Assembly (NCBI GenBank): GCA_022495995.1
Contig: JAFEMH010001295.1
Location: 1 to 64,000, forward strand
Source of the DNA: Adenophora triphylla var. japonica
Taxonomy: Eukaryota > Streptophyta > Magnoliopsida > Asterales > Campanulaceae
DNA length: 64,000 bases
Direction: 5' to 3'
Both the position numbers and the translations under genes were made by a program. Shown here piece by piece: positions 10,995 through 20,888 of this stretch; within the stretch, counting starts at the first letter, position 1; the number at the start of each line of letters is the position of its first letter. The notes under the pieces are model-generated. The model was not told where the DNA came from, ran no database searches, and worked only from the letters and a program-made list of their open reading frames with translations.

Positions 10995-11978
10995 GTTATT
11001 GACATCCCGATTACTTTTAATGCCTTATTGGGAAGACCTTGGCTGCATCAGGTCAAGGGGGTCGCCTCAAGCCTCCACCAGTGTGTGAAATTCGTCTCGA
11101 ATGGGGATTTGACAACCATTTACGGAGATTTAGTCACTTTAGAGGGCACGGATACGGGCGGAATACCTATTCTGGAAATCAAACATGACGAGGAAGGTCT
11201 CATGCTAACGGGCTTCACGTTCGAGCCTCCCAAGGCCCAAGTGTGCAACATAGATCTGACGGTCACTCGGGATAAAATCCCACCGGTCTTGAAAATGATG
11301 AGAAAAATGAGCTATCTACCTGGCCTCGGTCTGGGGAAACACCAACAAGGAACTCACAAACTCATCGAGGTGAAAGGACAGAATACTCGCCACGGCCTGG
11401 GATATGAGGCCTCCTCAGTGGACACTGCAAAAGGAAAAAGATTTGAAGCTGCCACAGGAAGGGTCCCGGTCGACGACCCTAAATTTCTCCCCTTCAGTCC
11501 TAATTTGGCTGACTACTTTGTAAAGGGTCCCACACAACCCGGTAACATCACAGAGCCCACTTCTACAGAAGAATGGCTAAAGCTACAGGATAGCCTCAAC
11601 AAGTTCAGGGGAGCCAAAGCTAACCCGGTCCGCAGAATGTTCCTGGACCTACCCAAGATACCCGGGGCTACCACTACCATGAAGAGTGAGTACACTTTCA
11701 AAGGCGTGCCAAGCCTAGTGGAACAGTTCGAGAAGCTCACGACCACTATTCCTACTGCCCAGGAAGGTCCGGAATCTGAGTTTGAATTGACCATGTCGAA
11801 AGCCAAAGCCACAGAAGTCTTTTCAGATGATTGGGATGGTTCGATCATGCAACAGTTGTTCGGGGAAGAGATCCAGGTACCAGATCTGATTGATCTCAGC
11901 TCAGTCAAAGAAATGGTAGCGATGATCGAGGGAGACAGCTCCCGAAATAGCGAGGCCACCGACAAAGAATGCCGCTAA
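10995..11978 (+). CDS. Protease C-terminus plus G-patch-like domain, copy 2 (5' truncated)
   Basis: One open frame of about 328 codons that enters from the duplication junction without its own start. It begins VIDIPITFNALLGRPW, the end of the aspartic protease fold. At about residues 95-145 LPGLGLGKHQQG and TRHGLGYEAS form a glycine-rich stretch like a G-patch, a nucleic-acid-binding segment seen in some plant Ty3/gypsy polyproteins. The rest is acidic and of no known fold; in full elements it leads to reverse transcriptase. The stop at 11976-11978 follows a region that differs from copy 1, so a longer frame is possible. Confidence 0.7.
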   Translation, partial: VIDIPITFNALLGRPWLHQVKGVASSLHQCVKFVSNGDLTTIYGDLVTLEGTDTGGIPILEIKHDEEGLMLTGFTFEPPKAQVCNIDLTVTRDKIPPVLKMMRKMSYLPGLGLGKHQQGTHKLIEVKGQNTRHGLGYEASSVDTAKGKRFEAATGRVPVDDPKFLPFSPNLADYFVKGPTQPGNITEPTSTEEWLKLQDSLNKFRGAKANPVRRMFLDLPKIPGATTTMKSEYTFKGVPSLVEQFEKLTTTIPTAQEGPESEFELTMSKAKATEVFSDDWDGSIMQQLFGEEIQVPDLIDLSSVKEMVAMIEGDSSRNSEATDKECR

Positions 11979-12379
11979 AGAATCGGGAAACTCTCTCAGG
12001 CCCGTCCGCAACCAAAGAAGAGATGATCACCAAGCCTGGATTGGTCCCCCATCCCTTTGTGTTAACCTAGGAAAAGTCCTCAGAGTCTTTCATTGTTAAG
12101 GTCGAGTCTCTAGAGTCGTCCGACGGCCTTACGCCTGAAGACTACGAGTCTGTAGCAAGCGCTGTATTCCTTTTCGTTTTCAATGAAATGACGAACCTTT
12201 CTGAGTATCCCTTGATTGCCACTTTAACTAATGATGAATTAATTAATAAAAAATTTTTTTTAATAATAATTCATTAGATAAAGAAGCAGACACATTAAAC
12301 AACAAAAAAAAAATCAAACAAAAAAAAAAGAGAGGATCTTTAAGCAGGTTGTCCGGAAAGAGGAAAATCGAGCCCAAGC

Positions 12380-13231
12380 TGCCGAAGAGATTTTGACGAG
12401 TGTGAATCTGAGAACTGCGGAAGAGACTAAAGAGACGCAGATTGGTGATTTCTTCAAAGGAACTGGAAAGGATGCTCTGCAAAATCCTACAAGATCCTCA
12501 ACTCAAAGAAAGTTGCCCTCTTCATCAAAGAGAACATCATATGCAGATACGGGTTGCCAGCCGAAATCATTTCAGATAATGGATCCCACTTCGAAGGGGA
12601 ATGCGACAGGCTGCTGGCAGAATTCAGAATAACCCGTCACAAGTCATCTCCTTACAGGCCCCAAACCAACGGAGCCGTCGAGGCAGCAAATAAGACTTTG
12701 GAAAACATCATCCGGAAAATGGCTGTCCGAGGCAGAGATTGGCCCGAGAAGCTACACCTGGCACTCTGGGGCTACAGAACATCAGTCAGAACGGCAACTG
12801 GGGAAACACCGTTTGCCCTCATATACGGAATGGAAGCCGTGCTCCCAATCGAATTGGAAATCCCCTCACTCCGTGTGCTGTTGGAAAGCCAGATCAACGA
12901 GGTCGAATGGCTCCAGAGTCGCCATGATGAATTGGCCCTGCTAGATGAACGCCGATTGAAAGCAATGGAACACATCCGAGCCTACCAAGGAAGAATGGCC
13001 AGAGCCTTTGACAAGAAAGTAAAGCATCGGGAGATCCGAGAAGGGGATCTCGTTTTAAAAGAAAAGCCCCCAGTCCGTATCAACCCCCTCGGCAAATGGG
13101 AGCCTGTTTGGGTCGGGCCATACGTCGTCCAGAAGATCTTCTCCGGAGGAGCCATGCAACTTGCAGACCTCGACGGGAATCCCTTTGTACACCCAGTGAA
13201 TGGTGACAAGCTGCGCAGATACTACGCGTAA
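12380..13231 (+). CDS. Integrase core C-terminal half and C-terminal domain, copy 2 (RT deleted upstream)
   Basis: From about 12480 the frame reads KSYKILNSKKVALFIKENII, then the second catalytic Asp in EIISDNGSHFEGE, then RPQTNGAVEAANK with the catalytic Glu. LHLALWGYRTSVRTATGETP and the C-terminal VWVGPYVVQKIFSGGAMQL follow. Integrase inserts element cDNA into the host genome. The zinc-binding domain and first Asp are missing, so the protein could not work alone. Just before it, in another frame, TSVNLRTAEETKETQIG is the usual lead-in to RT. The joint GGAAAGGATGCT/CTGCAAAATCC is the same in copy 1, so the deletion came before the duplication. Confidence 0.8.
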
Positions 13232-13394
13232 AACAAAAAAAAAGAAGAAGTCAAAAAAAAAAGAGTGCTAAAAGAGTAATACCCAACTAGGTTGAAAACC
13301 CGAAAAGGGCGGCCTAGGTAAAAAACAGGGTTGCACCAAAAAAAAACAAAAACAAAAAAAAACAAAAAAAAAAAAAACAAAAATAAATCGGGTT

Positions 13395-13439
13395 GAACTA
13401 CGAAGACCCGAGCTCCTCAAAATGAGGGGAACGTAGGCG
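13395..13439 (+). other. Two-stem conserved motif, type A, E1 copy 2
   Basis: Same as the motif at 5510: outer stem CTACG/CGTAG, inner hairpin CCTCA/TGAGG. About 165 bases after the integrase stop. Confidence 0.7.
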
Positions 13440-13689
13440 GCGGAAACGGTTCGGTCTAAAACACAAATAAAAGTCATACTTTGACATTAATACACCGATC
13501 GGACCATGAAAGCGTCTCGAAAAACTACAGAAGCAATTCAAATATTCATTACAAGTTAAAAACTTTTTGATGAGTCTAAGCCCGATTCATTCCTACAACC
13601 GGCAACCCGCTAAAAGAAAACTAAGATACATAATCAAACTAATGTGTCTCGCCATGACAAGAAAGGGATACTCGGAAACCTCGTAGTCA

Positions 13690-15182
13690 CTCCATGCCAC
13701 TCGAATCGGCCTCTCCCCTCTTCTTCCCCTTCGAGTCTTCTTCTTACGAACAAGAAAAATGTCGGTCTTCCTCCTACCAAGCTACGTATAGGAACAGGAT
13801 CTATCAAACCAGCCTACGCTGTGGCCTTAGTAGCCCTAGCGTCATCTCTCATCTCCCGTAGCCTAGCCGGTAGCATAGGAGCCCTCCTCTCCTGTCTCTT
13901 GACGTAAGCCTCATAGTCGGTCACAACGTCTCCGCTCTGTCATGAGGGTTGGCCCTCGCCTCGGCCCTCCTCCTCTCTCGAAACCGCCAGTCCTCCGCAC
14001 CCACAATGGCCTCACGCCGCCTCAAAATAGCCATCTCGAGTCTCTCCTAAATGCCTCTCGTACCAATCCAGTACCAAGTGGTCGGGAACACCGGTCTCGG
14101 ACGTCTGAGGATAACCCGAGGAGGAAAAACGTCATATCTCCATGCTCGGGAAAGAAAGGAAACACCGAAGGATCATCCATAGAAGCGAGAAGCCACCACC
14201 CCGGTGGCTATATCATCAAAGTCCTCCAAAGGAACCTGCTCCAGCCGAACCGTCTCGTAACCAAGGACGGAATATAGAAGCCGGACCGAGAAAGCCCGGA
14301 AGCATGACCACATGAGACCCGTCTTGAAGCACTCTGCGCGTCTCCACCTGCCAACAAGGCAACGACTATCTCGATATCTTTTGTCGGCGACCAGCCATCC
14401 AACGCTCCCATGAGCCCCGATCATCGAAATCCCATAGTAACCCCCTCTGGAAAATGTCCAAGGCTTGATCATGTCGGGAGTTTCCCGAAGAATTCCCAAA
14501 TGCTCCATCGCCCACGGGGTCAAGAGGAACGGGCTGCCCCGTGCATATACCGCTTCCCGGTAGCTTGCCCTATCGAGAGCATGGAAAGTCTCCCCCGGGA
14601 TCGTAGGTACAACATCTCTTCCCAAGCGACAATGAACGACTACATCCAAGCGAGACCGATGGCGAGATCCCAAAAGAATAGACCATAAACAGGATCCCGA
14701 ACATGCAAAGTGCAAAGGCATCCCAATAGGCATCGTCGAGCAAGCCTAAGCCCCTAAATCTATCGGGAGACTGGAAATATCAAAATGATCGGGACCACGG
14801 ATCATACCTTGCGCTTCCTCCGGGAAAGATGAAGGAGGTTACACAACTTGTCAATGAAAGAAGCCCCTCAGGGCAAAGGAACCGCTATCTCTTCCACCTC
14901 CACCACCAAGCAAGGCCCAAAATTCTTCGACGGTTGGGACCATCTCGTTGTAAGAAAGGCAAAAGACATGCCTCCTAGTGTCCCAAAATGAGGAAGAAGC
15001 CCTCAAAAGACCGTAATCTGGAATCAATTCCTTGAGAGACCATAAGCACTTCACCTTATACCTTTCTTCAAAGAAGGACCTCCTCTCATGCATAATCTCC
15101 CTGACCAAGCCTTGAATTTGTTGAAAAACGACATTTGGGATTCTTGGGACAATTTTGATGGAGCTTTTCTAAGGTTTTCCAT
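13690..15182 (-). pseudogene. Antisense DUF7745-like gene, copy 2, broken by small shifts
   Basis: Homologous to 5801-7306, with ATG at 15182. Open pieces are near 14851-15108 (EMVPTVEEFWALLGG) and 14173-14733. Breaks sit where copy 1 has CTG, CAG or CCG: ATCTGAG becomes ATCTCGAG near 14036, CTCAGAG becomes CTCGTAG near 13681, and TTCTGAAC becomes TTACGAAC near 13744. The gene is probably intact or nearly so in reality. CCGCGCGG lies upstream at 15313-15320. Confidence 0.6.
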
Positions 15183-15312
15183 GGATTTTCTCTCTTTCTC
15201 CCGAAAATGGTTTGTTGAACTCGGAGGTTGAAGAGGATATTTGAATTTGAAATAAAGTGAGACCGGATCTGTAGCAAAATTAAAGGACAATGTCGAGATG
15301 CTGAGTCCCCAT

Positions 15313-15320
15313 CCGCGCGG
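15313..15320. promoter_or_regulatory. CCGCGCGG palindrome upstream of DUF7745-like gene, copy 2
   Basis: Same position relative to the gene as 7434 in copy 1, about 130 bases before the ATG. Confidence 0.45.
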
Positions 15321-15642
15321 ATATGTTTGCTTTCCATCGAAAAATCTGCAAATGTCAAGCCGCTACACCAAAAGAGGAATATTCCATCCCGGTTGCTCGG
15401 AACCTGTGCAAAAACCTCCCCAAACTAGTCCATATACCAAACACTAACACCCTTGCCAAAAAAAAGAACCAAGGCTCATGCAACATTGCATTCATACTGC
15501 ATTGCATCCATAAAAGAATAAAATCCTAAATTATTACATTCCAAAAATAAAGGGAGTGTGCAAAAAAAAAAAATGTGCATAAGCTGTACAAATCTCAATC
15601 CCAGTCATAAATCTCAAAATCTCAGAAAATCAGGGGGGGTAA

Positions 15643-18600
15643 TCAATCAGAATCCCTAGCGCCCGACGTCTGTCCCCGGTCCCTCTTGCGACTCGGGCCC
15701 GTCTCCTCAGGAGCCCCGAAAGTCTCGGGCTCAATCGTCCTCGTCTCCCGAAAGAGGCTCGTCGGGACCAACCGGCACGCTACGATAGGGCAAGCCGAGA
15801 TCTGCGAAAAATCATATCTAAAGGTGAAGGCGTCGGATTCTGGACGTACGAAGACGACCCACCATGCCGCCAAACGTGTCCACGCCCGTGTGGATCCCAG
15901 AGAATGACGTGATCCGAAGGCGCACCGCGCGGGGATCAATGAGAGGAGACGAGAGGAGTCTCTCGAAGAAGTCTGCGAACGAATAGGGAAGCCTCTCGCC
16001 CGTGGCGCCGGCCGTGGTCGCCTCGCTCTAGCCTGAGGAGCCCCGCAAGCGACCATCCTCCTGATGAATCTCTTAGCTCCGATCACTTGCTTCGTCAGCT
16101 TCTCGACGACCACCTCCGAAAACTGCACAAAAGCAAAAGCGTCAGAAACAGTTAAAGCAAGAAATGATGACAAAAAAAAAAAGAAAGAAAGAGAAGCCAT
16201 ACCTTCATACCCGGACGAGGCCGAAAAGCTCGTGGAAGCCGCTCAGGCTGAGGGATCTGCACCCTCAATCGGACCCCATCCTGGATATATGAAAAATCCG
16301 TCCGAGGGTACCGCGGGATCCTAAGCCCCTCTCTATCCGTAACACAGGGCATCCTCGGCCTCCTCAAAACAAATGCGGAGTACGGCTCAATCGCCACAAA
16401 TGCCGAGAAGTGCTGGCCGGCTCGGTAATCATCCCAGTCACGAATCTGTCACTCGGGTGCATCATATCGGCGGGAGGCTCCACCGGTGTCCTTAAAGGCG
16501 AGTTCACGCCATGTTGGCGCGTCACCCTCTCTCCCGGATAATAGGCATCGCAGTCGGACCTCTCGGAATCCTCCGCCGCACGGTCCAAATCTCAAGCACC
16601 CTTCTGCGCCACCTCGAAACGATCCTGTGGATAAAATATCATCCTCTCATCCGTCTCTCCGTCAAAGGAAGGCAATCCGCGTATCTAAGAGTCGTACGCC
16701 CCCTGGAGCTTATCTTCTCCCGGGCATGCTTGGACCAAGAGCGCATGGCCGGATACGCCCCGACGTACTCCGCCGGCTGTCGCCACATCGTGACGTGGAA
16801 GAACTCCAACGCCCATACCTGCGAAAGGTAAAAATCAAATCAATCCAGTGCAAAAGGAAAGTGTGTGCTCAAGAAGAAAGGGAAAGCAAAAAGAGAGCTT
16901 ATACCTCCAGGGCAAACTCAAAGCGATAGGAGCTCACCGCCTTCCATTGTACCTATCAAGAGCAAAGTAAAGCTCTGCCAGCCCGGCTTCTTCCCAGGAG
17001 ACGTCTCCAGCCATCTCCATGTCCTCCAAGGACCTCAGCAAGGCAAAGACTGCCGTCCCCTCAGCATGTCCAAAAAGGGTGCTCGAAAAGGCAAACCATA
17101 AGAAGGCCCTGGCAATCTGATCGGCGCCTATCCTCTCCTCCCCAGCCTCGTAGCTCACAATGGTCTCCACATTCTTCCCGTAGACCACCGCATACTCCAT
17201 CCCCATCCCCTTTTTGGGAATAGGGGAAAATCCCAGAAGAGCCTGTAGATCTGCATCGCTGTAGCCATCCCGCCACTCAATGCTGCGTCCATTGAAGGAC
17301 AAACCCGTGATCGCAGCATAGTCAGAAGGCGTAACCGTAGCCTCGCCCCAAAAGAAGTGAAACGTGTGGGTCGCATCCCACCAGTGCTGCGACAAAGCAA
17401 ACATCAGGCCCTTGCTCTTAGGGAACTTGACCAATCCCCTCAAGCACTCAACAAACTCCCAAAGCCCGGTCTCAACAACAATCTGTCTCGGACTCGGCAA
17501 AGCTCCTCGGCCCGCATTTGGAAGCCGGTCCCACAAGTCAATTACAGACTCCACCGATCCTCGAGTCTTCATCTTGTTCAGCTGCTCCGTAACGTAGTTG
17601 TTTCCACCCTGCAATAAAACAAAAAAAAAGAGAGGGGAAAATGTCAAAAAAAAAAAAAATTTGCATTTGCATTTGCACGAAAAAAAAAAAGAGAGCATAC
17701 ATATGCATCATGAAATTTCAAAGAAAATTCGACAGCATAACAGCATACAATGAGCATAGCCCCATTTTTCTCGCACAAAAAAGACAGTTTTCAGCAAATC
17801 CCAATCAACATTCATGAAAAAAAAAATCTTTCATACAAAGAGTCAACGGAAGTAAAAACTCCGTCCCATTCTCAAAAAAAAAAAGTTCCTATGCATGCAT
17901 GCATATCATCCATCATCTCAAAAAAAAAAAAAAAAAAAATCCTACATCCATACATCCTACGGAAGCAAAAACTCCGTCCCATTTTTCATAAGACATACAT
18001 ACATGCATTCATCAAAAAAAAAATGCATTCCTACGGGAGTAAAAACTCCGTCCCGTTTTCATAAAATAACATGCATTCAATCAACGGGAGGAAAAATCCG
18101 TCCCACTTTTCAAAAAAGAAAAGATCAATCAAAAAATCATACATTCATATCATCATCTCATGTTGGCAAAATGCCAATTCTTTTCTCAAGCAAAATGCAC
18201 ATTTTGGGACACCAACAAATTCATTGCAACATGCAAATCAATATTCAAATTTCAAAAAAAAAAAAAATCACAATTTTCATCCATAATTTTTGGATACTAA
18301 AAAAAAAATGGCGAAAATGCCAATTCTTTTTCCAAAAAAAAATGCACATACTCAAAGCATCAAAATCAAGATTCAAAGCCAAGAACATCAATCATTCGAA
18401 TTTTCAAAAAAAAAATTTCAAAAATCACCCAAAATTCAATTTCAAGCAAAAAAATCAACAAAAGGAATGAAAAGATTCGAAGTATACCGTTCGGAGACTC
18501 GGATCAGAAGCCCAATGTTGCCAAGCATCGGGGTAGGGCTCCTCCGCAATCGATTGCGAAAGAGTATAGTGCCTCCTCATCCGGACGAGCTCCAATCGTC

Positions 18601-18655
18601 TCTCCGCTACCGGGCCACGTCCTTGGCCTTGAAAAGCACCTTCCCCGTGTTCCAT
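15643..18655 (-). CDS. Antisense plant mobile domain (PMD) gene, four exons, copy 2
   Basis: Predicted exons: 18655-18488, 17608-16905, 16818-16203 and 16122-15643, with the same GT..AG sites as copy 1. Exon 2 is cleaner here over its middle: the PMD core WWDATHTFHFFWGEATVTPS is followed by YGKNVETIVSYEAGEERIGA and VSWEEAGLAELYFALDRY. Its last part is damaged where copy 1 reads SSLYCFEFALE before the donor. Exon 4 reads EVVVEKLTKQVIGAKRFIRR and a Pro/Arg/Ser-rich tail to a stop at 15643, where copy 1 reads through owing to a lost base. The expected product is about 650 residues, probably nuclear. Exon 3 has one shift near 16673 that both copies share. CCGCGCGG lies upstream at 18823-18830. 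Confidence 0.75.
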
Positions 18656-18822
18656 TGCTCAAAAAATCGAAGAAATCGGAAGAGTTTTGAAGCTTCTAGG
18701 ACAACAATGGCGGATTTGCGGTTTCTCTCTCTCTGCTCTCGTAAAATTCAAAAAAAAAAAATAGACTGGGGAAGAGGAAGGGCATTGGCCCCTCATTAAT
18801 ACCCTCTGATTCTCAACCCTCT

Positions 18823-18830
18823 CCGCGCGG
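18823..18830. promoter_or_regulatory. CCGCGCGG palindrome, antisense PMD promoter, copy 2
   Basis: Same setting as 10973-10980. After it the sequence leaves the duplication and enters the arrays before the 3' LTR. Confidence 0.45.
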
Positions 18831-18956
18831 ACAGGATTGTCAGGGTCAAAATGACCCTTTTGCCCTTTAAAAATCAGGACTATGCAATCCTGTCCTCAAC
18901 TTGACAGAGTTAGCCAAAGTGAACCCAAGTCAACCCCCTTTCAAGGAAATCATCTC

Positions 18957-19925
18957 CGGCAGTAAAACGTAAGACCGATCTTCCCGAGAAAGATAACGAG
19001 ATCCCGTATCTTTCATCAAAATCATCACCGACAGTCAAACGTAAGACCGATTTCCCCGAGAAAGATAACGGAATCCCGTGTCTTTCATCAAAATCATCCC
19101 CCGGCAGTCAAACATAAGACCGATTTCCCCGAGAAAGATAACGAGATCCCGTATCTTTCATCAAAATCTTCCCCGGCAGTCAAACGTAAGACCGATCTCC
19201 CTGAGAAAGATAACGAGATCCCGTATCTTTCATCAAAATCTCCCCCGGCAGTCAAACGTAAGACCGATTTCCCCTAGAAAGATAACGAGATCCCGTGTCT
19301 TTCATCAAAATCATCCCCCGACAGTCAAACGTAAGACCGATCTCCCTGAGAAAGATAACGAGATCTCGTATCTTTCATCAAAATCATTCCCTGGCAGTCA
19401 AACGTAAGTCCAATTTCCCCGAGAAAGATAACGAGATCCCGTATCTTTCATCAAAATTACCAACGGCATTCAAACGTAAGACCGATCTCCCTGAGAAAGA
19501 TAACGAGATCTCGTATCTTTCATCAAAATCATTCCCCGGCAGTCAAACGTAAGACCGATTTTCCCCGAGAAAGATAACGAGATCCCGTATCTTTCATCAA
19601 AATTACCAACGACAGTCAAACGTAAGACCGATCTCCCTGAGAAAGATAACGAGATCCCGTATCTTTCATCAAAATCTCCCCCAGCAGTCAAACGTAAGAC
19701 CGATTTCCCCGAGAAAGATAACGAGATCCCGTATCTTTCATCAAAATCCTCCCCGGCAGTCAAACGTAAGACCGATCTCCCTGAGAAAGATAACGAGATC
19801 CCGTATCTTTCATCAAAATCTTCCCCGGCAGTCAAACGTAAGACCGATCTCCCTGAGAAAGATAACGAGATCCCGTATCTTTCATCAAAATCTTCCCCGG
19901 CAGTCAAACGTAAGACCGATTTCCC
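18957..19925 (+). repeat. Minisatellite, 72-bp unit, about 14 copies
   Basis: Units begin about every 72-73 bases (18961, 19033, 19106, 19178, 19250 and so on to 19902) with AGTCAAACGTAAGACCGAT and contain GAGAAAGATAACGAGATCCC. Because 72 is a multiple of three, both strands stay open over long runs (minus strand repeat SVLRLTAGEDFDERYGISLS). I take the frames as a by-product of the period. The array lies between the antisense PMD promoter and the 3' LTR. Confidence 0.9.
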
Positions 19926-20020
19926 AGACGAATACGTCTGATTTTCCCCAGCAAAGGCTAACAAAATCCCCAGCAAAGTTAACGGAATCCCAAAAGCCAA
20001 CGAAATCTTGAGAAGATCTC

Positions 20021-20065
20021 GAACTACGAAAGGGCTTGATTCCCGCTAGGGATACGTAGGTAGCC
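20021..20065 (+). other. Two-stem conserved motif, type B (before 3' LTR), E1 first copy
   Basis: GAACTACG and ATACGTAGG give the outer stem CTACG/CGTAG; TCCC-GCTA-GGGA is the inner hairpin. GCCTATCATTAGGTCCAGCC follows. It ends the 72-bp array. Confidence 0.65.
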
Positions 20066-20150
20066 TATCATTAGGTCCAGCCCCCCGACCAAAACGGTCA
20101 CCCTCTCCTTCGGCAGCAGACAAAGTCCACCGAAAGGCCATTTCACAATC

Positions 20151-20400
20151 AAGGTTCGAGGCACCTAAAATGCCATCATCAAGGTTCGAGGCACCTAAAA
20201 CGCCATCTCCAAGGTTTGAGGCACCTAAAACGCCATCAATCAAGGTCCGAGGCACCTAAAAAGCCATCATCTCCAAGGTTCGAGGCACCTAAAACACCAT
20301 CATCAAGGTTCAAGGCACCTAAAACGCCATCTCCAAGGTCCGAGGCACCTAAAACGCCATCTCCAAGGTTCGAGGCACCTAAGACGCTATCACTAGGAAA
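20151..20400 (+). repeat. Minisatellite, 30-33-bp unit, eight copies
   Basis: Units start at about 20151, 20181, 20211, 20242, 20275, 20305, 20335 and 20365, each with AAGGTTCGAGGCACCTAAAA then CGCCATC. A stray copy recurs at 20692-20715, after the next array. Confidence 0.85.
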
Positions 20401-20409
20401 GCGATAAAT

Positions 20410-20660
20410 CGCAATTATCCCCAGCAGAGCGAATAGCCATCAGACCGAAAATGGTCATCCCCAGCAGAGCGGATAGCCATCAGACCGAAAATGGTCATTC
20501 TTATCCCCAGCAGAGCGGATAGCCATCAGACCGAAAATGGTCATTCCTATCCCCAGCAGAGCGGATAGCCATCAGACCGAAAATGGTCATTTCCTATCCC
20601 CAGCAGAGCGGATAGCCATCCGACCGAAAATGGTCATCTCTTATCCCCAGCAGAGTTTCT
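20410..20660 (+). repeat. Minisatellite, 42-47-bp unit, five copies and a partial
   Basis: Each unit has TATCCCCAGCAGAGCGGATA then GCCATCAGACCGAAAATGGTC. The unit holds GACCGAAAATGGTC, a short dyad (GACC/GGTC). No coding meaning seen. Confidence 0.85.
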
Positions 20661-20737
20661 CTCCAGCAACCGATTGCAGAATTCGCTCATCAGGTTCGAG
20701 GCACCTAAAACGCCATCATCTCCAGGGTCAAAGACCC

Positions 20738-20780
20738 GAACTACGACTGGCTTGATTCCCATTCGGGATACGTAGGTAGC
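20738..20780 (+). other. Two-stem conserved motif, type B, E1 second copy
   Basis: Outer stem CTACG/CGTAG, inner hairpin TCCC-ATTC-GGGA. About 110 bases before the 3' LTR. Confidence 0.65.
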
Positions 20781-20874
20781 CTATCACTAGGTTCAGCCAC
20801 CCGATCACTCGATCATCCCGCCAAATATGGAGCCTTACTCTTATCGACGACCCCGCTTCCTTCGAAAGCGCCGT

Positions 20875-20888
20875 CGCCGAGGGGCTAC
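20875..20888 (+). other. Polypurine-tract region of E1
   Basis: CGCCGAGGGGCTAC directly before the LTR start TGTATGTGCTCC. E2 has GCCGAGGGGATC in the same place. The purine run GAGGGG is short but is the plus-strand primer candidate. Confidence 0.5.

Larger units (their letters stand above)
10995..18844 (+). repeat. Tandem duplication, copy 2
   Basis: Direct repeat of 3125-10994. The left junction joins the PMD promoter region directly to the protease end at GTTATTGACATCC. Copy 2 has the cleaner pol segment (10995-13231) and cleaner PMD exon 4; its DUF7745-like gene is the damaged one. Confidence 0.9.

Noticed and set aside
19470..20000. 24-residue repeat protein on the minus strand
   Set aside because: The unit length of 72 is a multiple of three and both strands stay open; no start context, and the type B motif overlaps it.
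18957..20400. CRISPR-like look of the arrays
   Set aside because: Units are tandem without unique spacers, in a plant retroelement context.
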